The position numbers were made by a program, and so were the translations under genes. Under the pieces are notes generated by a model that saw nothing but the letters and a program-made list of their open reading frames with translations, did no database searches and was not told where the DNA came from. This document shows, in pieces, positions 1 through 9,361 of a stretch of DNA of 64,000 nucleotides. Position 1 is the first letter of the stretch. The number at the start of each line of letters is the position of its first letter. The DNA is taken from contig JAJCYT010000012.1 of the NCBI GenBank assembly GCA_029262795.1, positions 148,100 to 212,099 of the forward strand. The letters run 5' to 3'. Source of the DNA: Candidatus Fraserbacteria bacterium (lineage in GTDB: Bacteria > Bipolaricaulota > Bipolaricaulia > RBG-16-55-9 > JAJCYT01).

Positions 1-138
1 CATACAATCACAGTCTTCAAGCGCCATAGATTCTTCCCAATTTTGACGTAACACCAGCCAATTCAATAAATCCTTGAGGGAATTTAGCGCAGTAGGATTT
101 GAAAAGTCATCCTTAAATAATGAGGTAATTTGACTCAT
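1..138 (-). CDS. Hypothetical protein, N-terminal 46 codons (cut by window edge)
   Basis: An open frame starts at the ATG at 138 (complement) after an AAAGGA-type ribosome site and runs off the left edge without a stop. The visible 46 residues are acidic and leucine/tryptophan-rich (MSQITSLFKDDF... ending ...LEDCDCM) and match no family I recognise. It follows hicB by 14 bp in the same direction, so it may be a third gene of the toxin-antitoxin operon or simply the next gene. Function unknown. Confidence 0.55.
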   Translation of the reverse strand, partial: MSQITSLFKDDFSNPTALNSLKDLLNWLVLRQNWEESMALEDCDCM

Positions 139-152
139 GTTTTCCTTTTTAT

Positions 153-359
153 CTATGCTTCAATATATTCACAAAGCGTGGTGGCAAGAGGGGGCGCCAT
201 ACCATCTTCGCGCAAGCCTTCCAAGTGAAACTGAATAGCTTCACGGATGTTTTGATGTACTTCTTCCAGTGTTTCACCTGTACTCACACACCCTGGCAAA
301 TCTGGAACATAGGCAGAAAAATTTGTTTCTACTTGTTCAATCACAATGGCATAACGCAT
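153..359 (-). CDS. hicB: HicB-family antitoxin
   Basis: A 68-residue protein with the HicB partial RNase H-like fold signature: MRYAIVIEQ start, then YVPDLPGCVSTGETLEEV and an amphipathic helix NIREAIQFHLEGLREDG. Family members bind and neutralise the HicA mRNA interferase and often repress their own operon. This one is short and ends at CEYIEA with no added helix-turn-helix or ribbon-helix-helix domain, so repression would depend on the complex or be absent. It lies 7 bp downstream of hicA, the usual toxin-first order. Confidence 0.9.
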   Translation of the reverse strand: MRYAIVIEQVETNFSAYVPDLPGCVSTGETLEEVHQNIREAIQFHLEGLREDGMAPPLATTLCEYIEA

Positions 360-366
360 GGTTACC

Positions 367-552
367 TCATTTTAAGCCTGCTTGCTTTAAGATACTATTA
401 AGTGTTCCTGGAGGAAGTTCATGTGAAAGCTTTCCAGGAACCGTGACACGTCCAGGCTTTTGAAGGTGCTTATATTGTCGATGACTGCCTTTGGTTTTTA
501 CCAAATACCAACCATCTTTTTCGATCTGTTCGATAACTTCTTTCACCTTCAT
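367..552 (-). CDS. hicA: HicA-family mRNA interferase toxin
   Basis: A 61-residue HicA/YcfA-like double-stranded-RNA-binding-fold protein. The family signature is plain: an N-terminal helix (VKEVIEQIEKDGW), then KGSHRQYKH containing the catalytic histidine, the VTVPGK strand, and a C-terminal HELPPGTLNSILKQAGL helix. HicA toxins cleave mRNA in a translation-independent way. hicB follows after 7 bp, so this is an intact type II pair. Length is normal for the family and no defect is visible. Confidence 0.92.
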   Translation of the reverse strand: MKVKEVIEQIEKDGWYLVKTKGSHRQYKHLQKPGRVTVPGKLSHELPPGTLNSILKQAGLK

Positions 553-678
553 AATTTATTATATTCAATTTTTTGAAGGATGCACAGATCACAGCTATCA
601 AAATAAGTTGGTTTTCACCTCAAAATTTCCTTACCCTAGAGTGGCTTCATGAGATAGGCAAAAATAGGAGGCAGACAC

Positions 679-2736
679 ATGGCTGTCGCAAAATATTCGT
701 ATCCCCAGGCTCGCCGTGCTGATGTGGTGGATGACTTCCACGGCACATCAGTGGCCGACCCATATCGCTGGCTGGAAGATCCAAAATCAGAAGAAACGCA
801 ATCATTCATTAACTCACAAATGGAATTGTTTCATCAATTCATGGATCAGATTCCAGAACGTCACACGATCCGAGATCGTCTACAAGAGTTGTTTGATTAC
901 AAAAAATTTGGTGTGCCACAAACGCGAGGGGATCGCCTGTTTTTCATGAAGAATGATGGATTGCAAAACCAACCTGTGCTGTATGTACAAGATGGCGCAG
1001 ATGGTGACGCTCGCCCATTGCTCGACCCCAACACGCTCAGCGACGATGGCACAGTGGCCATCATTAGTTACTACCCCAATGAAGATGGCACACTGTTGGC
1101 TTACAACACCGCCGCCAGTGGCAGCGACTGGCAGGAAATTCGCATCCTCAATGTTGAAACCGGCGAAGCATTCTCTGAAGTGATCCAATGGTGCAAATTT
1201 GCCTTCGCCGCCTGGAAACACGATTCTTCTGGTTTTTATTACAACCGCTTTCCCGAACCTGGCTCCGTGCCTCCGGAAGACCAGGCCAAGTGCGGCAAAA
1301 TCTATTGGCACACACTGGGAACAGATCAATCCGAAGATGAGTTGATCTTCGAACGACCAGACTTTAAAGAACTAATGTCCATCCCCTTCATGAGTGAGGA
1401 TGATCAGTATTTGATGCTTCATGTAATGCACGGCTCCGCATCTCAAAACCGCTTTTACTATCGCCCAATTGACTCTGATGGTGATTTTGTTCGATTGCTC
1501 GATGATGCGGATGGCAAATATCTGTTCATCAACAACATCGGCTCTATCTTTTATTTCCATACAGATATTGATGCCCCCCAAGGTCGGATCATCGGCATCG
1601 ACGTCAACCAGCCGGAGCGTGAACACTGGAAGGAAGTTATTGCTGAACGTGAAGAAGCTCTCGATTCTGCCGTGATGACCAAGGATCGTTTTGCTGTGGC
1701 TTATATGAAGAAAGCCTGTCATCAGATCAGTGTTTATGACCTCGAAGGAAATCTTCAAAAAGACATTGAAATGCCCAACATGGGAACAGTATTTGAAATG
1801 CGAGGCAAGCAGAAATCATCAGATGTATACTTTGGCTTTGACACGTTCTTAAAGCCAATGAGCATCCAAAAGCTGAACACCGATTCCAACACGATGGAAA
1901 CGTTGTTCGACTCAAACTTCAACCTGCCTTCTGATCAATACGAAGCAAAACAAGTGTTTTATCCATCAAAGGACGGCACTCGAGTATCCATGTTCCTGAT
2001 TCACAAAAAGGGACTTGAACTGGATGGCACGAACCCCACATTGCTCTATGGCTATGGCGGATTCAACATCAGCATGACACCGATGTTTGCCCCAATGCGT
2101 ATGTTGTGGGTGGATCAGGGTGGTGTGTTTGCCGTGGCCAATTTGCGCGGTGGTAGCGAATACGGCGAAGCCTGGCACAAGGCAGGGATGCTTGAAAACA
2201 AGCAAAATGTGTTCGACGATTTCATTGCCGCAGGTGAGTGCTTGATTGAACAGGGATACACGTCTTCCAAAAAGCTGGCCATCTTTGGCGGCAGCAACGG
2301 CGGATTGTTGACATCTGCTTGCATGATCCAACGACCAGATTTGTTTGGCGCAGTGCTTTGCGGTGTACCTGTCACCGACATGCTGCGCTTTCATAAATTC
2401 ACCGTGGGGCGCTTCTGGACCAACGAATACGGTAACGCAGAAGAAAACCCTGACCACTTTGAATTCATTTACAAATACTCTCCATTGCACAACGTGAAGG
2501 AGGGCGAGACTTATCCACCCACTCTGATCTTTACTGCTGATACAGATGATCGTGTGGTGCCTGCCCATCCATTTAAATTTGCCGCAACAATGCAAGCGGC
2601 AGACTCTGGTGAAAATCCTATTCTGTTGCGGGTTGAAACCAAAGCGGGGCACGGCCTTGGCAAGCCGACCTCCAAGCTCATCCACGAACAAAGCGAGTTT
2701 GTATCGTTCCTGCTGAAAACGCTGGGCAGTTTATGA
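679..2736 (+). CDS. Prolyl oligopeptidase (S9A serine peptidase)
   Basis: A 685-residue S9A peptidase, full length for the family (about 680-710). The N-terminal part (YPQARRADVVDDFHGTSV..DPYRWLED) opens the seven-bladed propeller. The C-terminal alpha/beta-hydrolase domain carries the nucleophile elbow GGSNGG (Ser539), the acid in ADTDDRVVP (about Asp623/624) and His658 in KAGHGLGKP. It cleaves short peptides after proline. No signal peptide is visible, so it is probably cytoplasmic. The start ATG follows AGGAGGC. The stop overlaps the next gene by 4 bp (ATGA), so the two are translationally coupled. Confidence 0.95.
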   Translation: MAVAKYSYPQARRADVVDDFHGTSVADPYRWLEDPKSEETQSFINSQMELFHQFMDQIPERHTIRDRLQELFDYKKFGVPQTRGDRLFFMKNDGLQNQPVLYVQDGADGDARPLLDPNTLSDDGTVAIISYYPNEDGTLLAYNTAASGSDWQEIRILNVETGEAFSEVIQWCKFAFAAWKHDSSGFYYNRFPEPGSVPPEDQAKCGKIYWHTLGTDQSEDELIFERPDFKELMSIPFMSEDDQYLMLHVMHGSASQNRFYYRPIDSDGDFVRLLDDADGKYLFINNIGSIFYFHTDIDAPQGRIIGIDVNQPEREHWKEVIAEREEALDSAVMTKDRFAVAYMKKACHQISVYDLEGNLQKDIEMPNMGTVFEMRGKQKSSDVYFGFDTFLKPMSIQKLNTDSNTMETLFDSNFNLPSDQYEAKQVFYPSKDGTRVSMFLIHKKGLELDGTNPTLLYGYGGFNISMTPMFAPMRMLWVDQGGVFAVANLRGGSEYGEAWHKAGMLENKQNVFDDFIAAGECLIEQGYTSSKKLAIFGGSNGGLLTSACMIQRPDLFGAVLCGVPVTDMLRFHKFTVGRFWTNEYGNAEENPDHFEFIYKYSPLHNVKEGETYPPTLIFTADTDDRVVPAHPFKFAATMQAADSGENPILLRVETKAGHGLGKPTSKLIHEQSEFVSFLLKTLGSL

Positions 2737-3587
2737 TTCTGTCGAACTATCATCTGCACAGCGTTTATTGTGATGGAGACGATCATATTCGAGACTATGT
2801 TGAAAAAGCTGTTCAATTGGGCTTTCACAGCATTGGTCTGTCGAGCCATTCTCCAACACCTGTAACAAAAGGATATGGCCTACCGATTGAGAATTTTTCA
2901 GCGTATCTTGATGAGCTGGCTGTCTTGAAGCAAGAGTTTGAAGGCACCATCGAGGTGTATGCTGGGCTAGAGCTTGATTATCATCCTGACTTTGTCAGTT
3001 TTTTTGAAGAGCATTTTTTCTCAGCTCAACTGGACTATTTAATTGGTTCGGTTCATTCAATCGGACACCGCCCTGATGGCACCCCCTGGTTCTTCGAGCG
3101 AAAATCAAAATTTGATGAAGGCCTCTATGGTTGGTATCAAGGCGATATCCAGGCAGTGATGCGCGACCATTACCAAAGTGTCCGCAATATGGTCAGTCTG
3201 GGTAAGATTGATTTCATCGGCCATATGGACCGAATCAAACGCCATTGTATCAATGTGGATGGCTTTGATGAATCAGCCTCCTGGTATCAGGAAGAAGTTG
3301 AACAAACGTTGGAATGTATTGCCAAGCATGGGGTCATGCTCGAAATCAACTTGGGTGGCCTGCGCCATCCAATTCAAACCCCCTACCCTAGCCCGTGGGT
3401 TTTGAAACGATGCCATGAGCTTGACATTGGCCTTACGGTCAACACCGACGGACATCAACTAAGCCATCTCGACCTTGGTTTTCCGCAAGCCTTGGGTTTC
3501 TTAAAAGATGCCGGCTACACTGAGATTTTTCGACTCCAACAAGGCCAGTGGATGCCTGTTACCTTGGAACTATCAAAAGCCATCTGA
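2733..3587 (+). CDS. PHP-domain histidinol-phosphatase-like hydrolase
   Basis: A 284-residue PHP-family metal-dependent phosphoesterase of the HisK type. Metal-ligand motifs appear in order: NYHLHSVYCDGDD near the N-terminus, SSHSP, the ELDYHPD segment, GSVHSIGH, then IGHMDRIKRH and the C-terminal NTDGHQLSHLDLGF. HisK enzymes dephosphorylate histidinol phosphate in histidine synthesis, but no other his gene is near, and this copy is coupled to a prolyl oligopeptidase by a 4-bp overlap, so the substrate may differ. Length is normal for HisK (about 260-285). Confidence 0.85.
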   Translation: MILSNYHLHSVYCDGDDHIRDYVEKAVQLGFHSIGLSSHSPTPVTKGYGLPIENFSAYLDELAVLKQEFEGTIEVYAGLELDYHPDFVSFFEEHFFSAQLDYLIGSVHSIGHRPDGTPWFFERKSKFDEGLYGWYQGDIQAVMRDHYQSVRNMVSLGKIDFIGHMDRIKRHCINVDGFDESASWYQEEVEQTLECIAKHGVMLEINLGGLRHPIQTPYPSPWVLKRCHELDIGLTVNTDGHQLSHLDLGFPQALGFLKDAGYTEIFRLQQGQWMPVTLELSKAI

Positions 3588-3739
3588 TGTATTTTTAGCC
3601 AACATAGTGGTTCATTGCGCCTAGAGTGACTTGTAGGAATTTGTGCAATGTTCCCTCCAAGTCGCGTCAAAATAACCCTAGCTGTGAATGGTCCAACCCT
3701 ATTACAATATTTGATTGACAGAAAAATCGAGGAGGTCAC

Positions 3740-5086
3740 ATGTTTCATCGGATGAGGTTTATGGTATTGGCATTATTGATATTGGTTCTGGGTGTATCTG
3801 CTGCACCTTTGTCAGCGCAGTCTGATTTGAGAACACAGTCATTTGGGACACAAAGTGATGAAGCAGAATTGACATTTACAGTGAATCCTGGAGATGTGTC
3901 AGTTTTATTTTACGCCCGATCTGCTGATCCTTCAGATAACGTCATCATTGTCGAATTGGTTGGCCCTGGCGACGAAATTCTGTATCAGGAAGATGAGGAC
4001 ACAGGCGAAATTTCTGGCGATATGTTCACCGACTTGCTCATCAGTCCAAAGGAAGTGGCATTATACATGCCGCCTGCACCGCAGTTTGAACTGGCTCCTG
4101 GTGAGTACACTGTGGTGGTTTTGACTGAGAACGGGAGCAACATCAGCGATGCTGGCATCATCGTCAAATCGGGCAACGCCAACAGCCCTCAAGCCATTGA
4201 CTTTAATTTGCTTATTCTTACCAACAATATTACGGCTTCCGATTATGCCAGCATTGAAAGCAACCTTCGAAGTGAAATGGATGCCATCTTAAGCCCTCAC
4301 AACCTTCAGGTAGGCAGCATTAATTTTACGCAGGGGACAGCCTCACAAATTCAGCAGTATTCATCAACCCTTTTTCCAGAAGAAGATTTGATCAACGCCG
4401 AACTTCTTGAAGTCTGTGAATTGATGGACAGCACCGTTGGCGCAACCCGCGCGCTCAACGTCGCCTTTGTGGATGAGGTCGGCGACGATAGCACGGCTGG
4501 CATTTCCACAGGATTGCCCGGTTCACCGATGGTGGATGGCTCTCCCATTTCCTGTGTGGTTGCTGCACTGCAAGGCGACACAGATTTTTCTAACAATACT
4601 CAGGGCATTAATCTTTTACACGAAGGCTCGCACTTGATGGGGATGGTCCATACGACAGAATCTGAAGGTACATTTTTTGACTTGTTTGACGACACCCCAG
4701 AGTGCAACGCCGATCAATTTGATGACAACGGCGATGGCGAAGTGGACGACTTTGAATGTGCCAGCGCAGATGGTCGAAATTACATGTTCTGGCTTGGGGG
4801 CGGATTAAACATGTCCAATGACCAAGCCTGGACGTTGCGCCGTCATCCATTGTTCTATCCGGTGAGCGCACAAACAACACCTCCATCGAACAACAATGAC
4901 AACAATTTGGAAAAAGCATTGGACAGCAACGACAACAACTTCATCGACGACATCGAAATTAAAAGCGCCATCCAATATTGGATTTTATCCGAAGTGGTTC
5001 CTGGCACCGATGCTGAAACCATTGACGATCGCACCATGCTCAATCTGATTCAACAATGGGTCACCGGCAAAGCCATCAGCGCTTAA
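3740..5086 (+). CDS. Secreted metzincin-like metalloprotease with dockerin-like tail
   Basis: A 448-residue exported protein. Residues 1-27 form a signal peptide ending LSAQ. The middle region is beta-rich. Residues 294-304 read HEGSHLMGMVH, an exact HExxHxxGxxH zinc motif of metzincins, and about 50 residues on NYMFWLGGGLNMS may supply the Met-turn. The C-terminal 50 residues (LDSNDNNFIDDIEIKSAI, YWILSEVVPGT, a second W in QQWVTG) form an EF-hand/dockerin-like module also found at the ends of three other proteins in the window. The start follows GAGGAGG. It is likely a secreted or surface protease; substrate unknown. Confidence 0.75.
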   Translation: MFHRMRFMVLALLILVLGVSAAPLSAQSDLRTQSFGTQSDEAELTFTVNPGDVSVLFYARSADPSDNVIIVELVGPGDEILYQEDEDTGEISGDMFTDLLISPKEVALYMPPAPQFELAPGEYTVVVLTENGSNISDAGIIVKSGNANSPQAIDFNLLILTNNITASDYASIESNLRSEMDAILSPHNLQVGSINFTQGTASQIQQYSSTLFPEEDLINAELLEVCELMDSTVGATRALNVAFVDEVGDDSTAGISTGLPGSPMVDGSPISCVVAALQGDTDFSNNTQGINLLHEGSHLMGMVHTTESEGTFFDLFDDTPECNADQFDDNGDGEVDDFECASADGRNYMFWLGGGLNMSNDQAWTLRRHPLFYPVSAQTTPPSNNNDNNLEKALDSNDNNFIDDIEIKSAIQYWILSEVVPGTDAETIDDRTMLNLIQQWVTGKAISA

Positions 5087-5095
5087 CCATAAAAC

Positions 5096-5135
5096 ACAAG
5101 GAGGGGTACACATTCACGTGTACCCCTCTAACTAA
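5096..5135. terminator. Hairpin between convergent genes
   Basis: An 11-bp perfect stem (GAGGGGTACAC at 5101-5111 with GTGTACCCCTC at 5118-5128) lies between the stops of the metzincin gene and the convergent solute-binding-protein gene. The minus-strand side is followed by CTTGTGTTTTATGG, giving a weak T-rich tail, so it probably serves the minus-strand gene or both. Confidence 0.6.
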
Positions 5136-5163
5136 TTCATTAAGAAAATTCCATCAGATAAGA

Positions 5164-7176
5164 CTAACGATCAATTCTGAACCCACGCTCGTAAAAGGTG
5201 AGCAAAGAGCCGTAAGGGTGTAATTCAAGATAGACAGAGGTCACACGATTGCCAAGTCGGCTCGCATTCCAGGCATCAACTGTGGAAGCCGAGGTGGTGT
5301 ATATCACATTCTGATCTTCAGCCAGCAGCAGTTGCATTTCACGAATGAGCGCAAAACGTTCCTCAGAACTGGCCAACTCAATCACCTCCACACCGCCAAC
5401 TTCACCGCTGCGCATTTCAGGTGGTATTTGGGCTTGTGTGACCCAAAGTCCATCCAGCATTCGTTGATGATCCGGTTGGGTGGGTGTCAAACTGTCTGAG
5501 TAACGAAAGAAATGCAAAAATCCGTTGGATGTCGCCATGGACAATGCCAGGGTAGGATCTACAATTTGGCTACTGATACCAAAATATACCGCTTCCCAGC
5601 TTCCAAACACTGCGCCGCTGGTGTTAATAAAGGTCAAAATTTCACTGACAAGAGTAGTAAATGGTACAGGGTTTGGCACAAATTCAAGTTGCAGCAGATC
5701 TCGATATTCATTCACCAAAAAGGTGACGGTTTCAACACGCACATTGTTATCCGAATTGGTGGTAAAAGTAATCGAAACTTTTTCACCCGCTGATGGATAG
5801 CTTTCCCCGAACACCCGCAGGCCATCCGACCCAATTGGCAAATCCATCCCATCCAATAGTGCGTTGGCTTCGCCTGGGTCGAACTCAAAATAATTGAGTG
5901 GGTAATCAGCATCTAAATGGCCGCCACTGCCCCTACGCCCCGAAATATCAAATGGACCCAGGCCAGACATTTGGTAAATTGGCGAAGCGGCACCGAGAAA
6001 AATATTTTCCACAATCGCCTGGCGATTCGTGGCTTTGGAAATGGCGCGACGAAACAAAGGCTGCTGAAATAATTGACGCAGACTGTTTTTATAGCGATCG
6101 CCATTGGGGATGACTTCATTGGACCCTGTCACCGTTAATCCCAAATCCTGATTAAAGGCGACTAAATTGGCTGTGGCATTGGGATCAGGTGAGGGTCGTA
6201 TATCAATAGAAAAGCCTATCCCCTCAGAAGTTTGAATGACTGGCAAATCGCTGGCGCGCGGGCCACCGTTGCGACCATTGCTGACAGGGCCGTTGACATC
6301 ATCGGTTTCACCATTTAAAAAACGAGCCAATTGCAAATCGCGGTCATCGACCACGCAAAGGCGTATCTCGTCAAAGTACGGCAAGCGCGTCCCATTGGCA
6401 TCAAATTTCCAATAAAAGGGGTTACGCTCAAATATCCAATCCTGGCCTAAAATTACCTGTTTCAGCCGAAATGGCCCTGCGCCTACGACCATCAGTGGAT
6501 CATCACTGGCTTCCAATGAATTCCAGTAAAGTTCCGAACCAAGCAAGCGATTGTCAAAGGCGTCCTGATGCACATGTTGAGGCAACAAGGGCAGGTTTAA
6601 CTGGAGCAGAAATGGGCCAATATTAATTCGAGCTGGAATCAGATAGCGCCAGGTGCGCTCATCAACCATTTCAAACAACGGCAATTGATCATTTACCGAC
6701 AACCCACTGCCCGAATCCAAATTAAACAGTTGCGGGTCTGTGTACACGCCAAAAGTAAACGCTGCATCTTCCGCATCCATCTGCTCTCCATCACTCCAGC
6801 GCAACCCTTCGCGCAGTTTCATCGTAATCGTGACGGGCAGCTCTGTGTCATCGATTTCAAACATTTCCAACACGGCTGGCATAATTTGAATCGGATCACC
6901 GGCCAGCCAACCAAAAGGCGTGGCGGCATTGATGCCCGCCAACTCTACAAAATCTTTTGAGTTGGAATCGACATTGGATAATAAAGGATTGAAGGTGTTG
7001 GGAATGGCCGTGCTGCAAAAAGTATAGCTGCCACCAGGGACACCAAAACCATCAGGGAAATTCTCCTCGGGCAGCACAAATGGGTTGACCACCTGACCTA
7101 ATGCAGCAAACGCAGTCAAACAGACAATAAAACAGACAATAAAACCCCAAATTGGACCAATCCACTTTAAGCGCAT
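5164..7176 (-). CDS. ABC-transporter substrate-binding protein, family 5
   Basis: A 670-residue family-5 (DppA/OppA type) extracellular solute-binding protein. A hydrophobic export signal (WIGPIWGFIVCFIVCLTAFA) is followed by YTFCSTAIPNTFNPLLS, the FAM-typical TMKLREGLRWSDGEQMDAEDAAFTF block and a late RAISKATNRQAIVENI region. I place the start at the ATG at 7176, eight bases after GGGGA; an upstream TTG at 7215 in frame has no ribosome site. No cysteine lipobox is visible. It is longer than usual (about 520-600), with an extended C-terminal part. No permease genes adjoin it, so its transporter lies elsewhere. Confidence 0.85.
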   Translation of the reverse strand: MRLKWIGPIWGFIVCFIVCLTAFAALGQVVNPFVLPEENFPDGFGVPGGSYTFCSTAIPNTFNPLLSNVDSNSKDFVELAGINAATPFGWLAGDPIQIMPAVLEMFEIDDTELPVTITMKLREGLRWSDGEQMDAEDAAFTFGVYTDPQLFNLDSGSGLSVNDQLPLFEMVDERTWRYLIPARINIGPFLLQLNLPLLPQHVHQDAFDNRLLGSELYWNSLEASDDPLMVVGAGPFRLKQVILGQDWIFERNPFYWKFDANGTRLPYFDEIRLCVVDDRDLQLARFLNGETDDVNGPVSNGRNGGPRASDLPVIQTSEGIGFSIDIRPSPDPNATANLVAFNQDLGLTVTGSNEVIPNGDRYKNSLRQLFQQPLFRRAISKATNRQAIVENIFLGAASPIYQMSGLGPFDISGRRGSGGHLDADYPLNYFEFDPGEANALLDGMDLPIGSDGLRVFGESYPSAGEKVSITFTTNSDNNVRVETVTFLVNEYRDLLQLEFVPNPVPFTTLVSEILTFINTSGAVFGSWEAVYFGISSQIVDPTLALSMATSNGFLHFFRYSDSLTPTQPDHQRMLDGLWVTQAQIPPEMRSGEVGGVEVIELASSEERFALIREMQLLLAEDQNVIYTTSASTVDAWNASRLGNRVTSVYLELHPYGSLLTFYERGFRIDR

Positions 7177-7454
7177 CTTTGCTATCCCCGTTTGGCTATA
7201 TTTAGCGTGCCTCAATTAGCATATCTCACGGTCTGATAAATTCAAGCACAAACATTAAAGTTTCGCCTGTATTTGGACCAAACAGCATCTTTCAAGCTGT
7301 AGAAAGATCGCCATCAAATAGTGTACCGAAAGATTCAGCTGCATTGACAACATGTTCAAAATATCGCCTACCATTGTAACGGATAAGACATTCGCCTGCG
7401 GTGATTGCCACAACCTCTTGTGGTGTGCAGAAAAACCTTCTAAAATCGATCCTT

Positions 7455-8561
7455 ATGAACCACTCCATTTTTCAATCACGAACCGAAGCCACGCAGGCGG
7501 CCATGCAAACCAACGGGATTGATTTACTCGTTCTGTTCCCCAGTCCGAATCTGTATTACCTGACGGGATTCATGGAAAACCCTGGGGAGCGCGTGCTGAT
7601 GCTGATTTTGCCCGCCTCTGGCGAACCCTGCATGGTGGTGCCGCAGATGTACAAAACACACATCGGCCACGATGCCTGGGTCAGCGACCTTCGTGCCTGG
7701 AAAGATGGAGATGATCCCGTTTCATTGTTGAAACAAGCAATTGATGAGAAAGCGCCAAATCCCAAAAAAGTATTAGTAGATGATCAGATGTGGTCATTGT
7801 TTTTCTTGCCGCTTCAACAAGTGATCCCTGGAGCGAAGTTTGATGTAGCGTCTTCTTTGCTCGGCCAACTGCGGATGCGAAAAGATGCTGCTGAAATTGA
7901 TTTGTTAAAGTCTGCGGGAAAAATGGCAGATCAAACCTTTGAGTGGATCATCACCCAACCATTTGAAGGCAGCACTGAAAATGAGATCGCTAATCTGCTT
8001 TCCGCCAAAATGACCGAACTGGGCGGCGAAGAGGTCGCCTTTACTATCGTGGCTTCCGGTCCCAACGGCGCAATGCCGCACCACAACACTGGCTCTCGAA
8101 AAATCGAACGTGGCGACGTGATTGTGATGGACTTCGGTTGTCGTGTGGGCGGCTATTACTCCGACATCACCCGTACTGTGATTTGCGGCGAAGCCTCCGA
8201 AGAAGTGAAAAAAGTTTATGAAATTGTAAAACAGGCTCAGGCCGCAGGAGTGAACGCCAGCAAACCCGGCGCGACCTGTGAAAGCATTGATCAAGTCACC
8301 CGCGCTGTGATTGATGAGGCAGACTACGCCAAAGAATTTTTACACCGCACCGGCCACGGCCTCGGTCTGGAACTCCACGAACCGCCCTATATTGTCACAG
8401 GAGACAAAACCATTCTAGAACCTGGCATGACCTTCTCCGTAGAACCAGGCATCTACATCGACCAAAAATTCGGTATCCGCATCGAAGACATCGTCACCAT
8501 CACCAACGACGGCGTAATGCCACTCAATCAATGCACCCACGAAATGCAGATTGTGAAATAA
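7455..8561 (+). CDS. M24 metallopeptidase (Xaa-Pro aminopeptidase type)
   Basis: A 368-residue M24B peptidase with an N-terminal creatinase-like domain and a C-terminal pita-bread domain. All five metal ligands are present: Asp226 (VMDFG), Asp237 (YSDITRT), His301 (GHGLGLELHEPP), Glu330 (SVEPGIY) and Glu344 (IRIEDIV). Enzymes of this type remove an N-terminal residue before proline; related dimetal prolidases split X-Pro dipeptides. I chose the ATG at 7455; a GTG at 7401 is in frame but would add a non-conserved leader. With the prolyl oligopeptidase near 2 kb it suggests proline-peptide use. Confidence 0.9.
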   Translation: MNHSIFQSRTEATQAAMQTNGIDLLVLFPSPNLYYLTGFMENPGERVLMLILPASGEPCMVVPQMYKTHIGHDAWVSDLRAWKDGDDPVSLLKQAIDEKAPNPKKVLVDDQMWSLFFLPLQQVIPGAKFDVASSLLGQLRMRKDAAEIDLLKSAGKMADQTFEWIITQPFEGSTENEIANLLSAKMTELGGEEVAFTIVASGPNGAMPHHNTGSRKIERGDVIVMDFGCRVGGYYSDITRTVICGEASEEVKKVYEIVKQAQAAGVNASKPGATCESIDQVTRAVIDEADYAKEFLHRTGHGLGLELHEPPYIVTGDKTILEPGMTFSVEPGIYIDQKFGIRIEDIVTITNDGVMPLNQCTHEMQIVK

Positions 8562-8568
8562 ATTGACT

Positions 8569-9357
8569 ATGAATCTTGAAACCGTTCAATTAAATATTAA
8601 AGAGCAGATCGCAACTATTAAACTCAACCGACCTGAGGCTATGAACACATTGAGTTTAAAACTGGTGCAAGAAGTCAATCAGGCATTGCATGAGATCGAA
8701 GGTCGGGATGATGTTCGTGTAGTCGTATTGACGGGGTCGGGCAACTCGTTTTGCGCGGGTGCGGATTTGAAGGAAACTCAGCAGCAGACAGAAATTGGCT
8801 GGTACTTGAGACAAATCACAGCAGCGTGTCACCAATCCATTGCGACGATGAAGTCGATGGCGCAGCCGGTCATTACGGCCATCAATGGCGTGGCTGCAGG
8901 AGGTGGCTTCGGCTTATCCTTATCTGGTGATTTGGTGATTGCCAGTGATGCGGCTCGCTTTACCACTGCGTTTTCTAAGTTGGGATTGTCTCCCGATTGT
9001 TCGACCACGTATCATTTGGTTCGACTGGTTGGAGAAAAGAAGGCGTTTGAACTCGCAGCGTTTAGCCCCCTCCTCAGCGCGCAGGAGGCGTTAGATCTCG
9101 GCCTCATCAACAAGGTGGTTCCCGAATCTGCGTTTAAAAGCGCAGTCACTGAGTGGGCCACAAAACTCGCCTCAGGCGCGCCACTGGGATTACACCGCAC
9201 CAAACAACTTATCATTCAACAAAGCCACGAAAATTCTCTACATGCCCAGCTAGAACTGGAAAGCCTAAACATCGTCAAAGGCGGACAGAGTGAGGATTTT
9301 CAAGAAGGCGTTAATGCGTTCCTGGAAAAACGATCACCTGAATTTAAAGGCAAATAG
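8569..9357 (+). CDS. Enoyl-CoA hydratase/isomerase family protein
   Basis: A 262-residue crotonase-fold protein. The oxyanion-hole segments FCAGADLKE and INGVAAGGGFGLSLSGDL are intact. The catalytic loop reads KLGLSPDCSTTYHLVRLVG, with Asp where hydratases have Glu, as in PaaG-type isomerases; this favours a 2-enoyl-CoA isomerase or broad-specificity role over classical hydration. The C-terminal helix (FQEGVNAFLEKRSPEFKGK) is typical. It starts 7 bp after the M24 peptidase stop; an in-frame TTG at 8563 is less likely than the ATG at 8569. Confidence 0.88.
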   Translation: MNLETVQLNIKEQIATIKLNRPEAMNTLSLKLVQEVNQALHEIEGRDDVRVVVLTGSGNSFCAGADLKETQQQTEIGWYLRQITAACHQSIATMKSMAQPVITAINGVAAGGGFGLSLSGDLVIASDAARFTTAFSKLGLSPDCSTTYHLVRLVGEKKAFELAAFSPLLSAQEALDLGLINKVVPESAFKSAVTEWATKLASGAPLGLHRTKQLIIQQSHENSLHAQLELESLNIVKGGQSEDFQEGVNAFLEKRSPEFKGK

Positions 9358-9361
9358 CAAC

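Noticed and set aside
1966..2691. A 241-codon minus-strand frame inside the prolyl oligopeptidase gene
   Set aside because: The opposite strand encodes an intact S9A peptidase with all catalytic residues; the antisense translation resembles no family.
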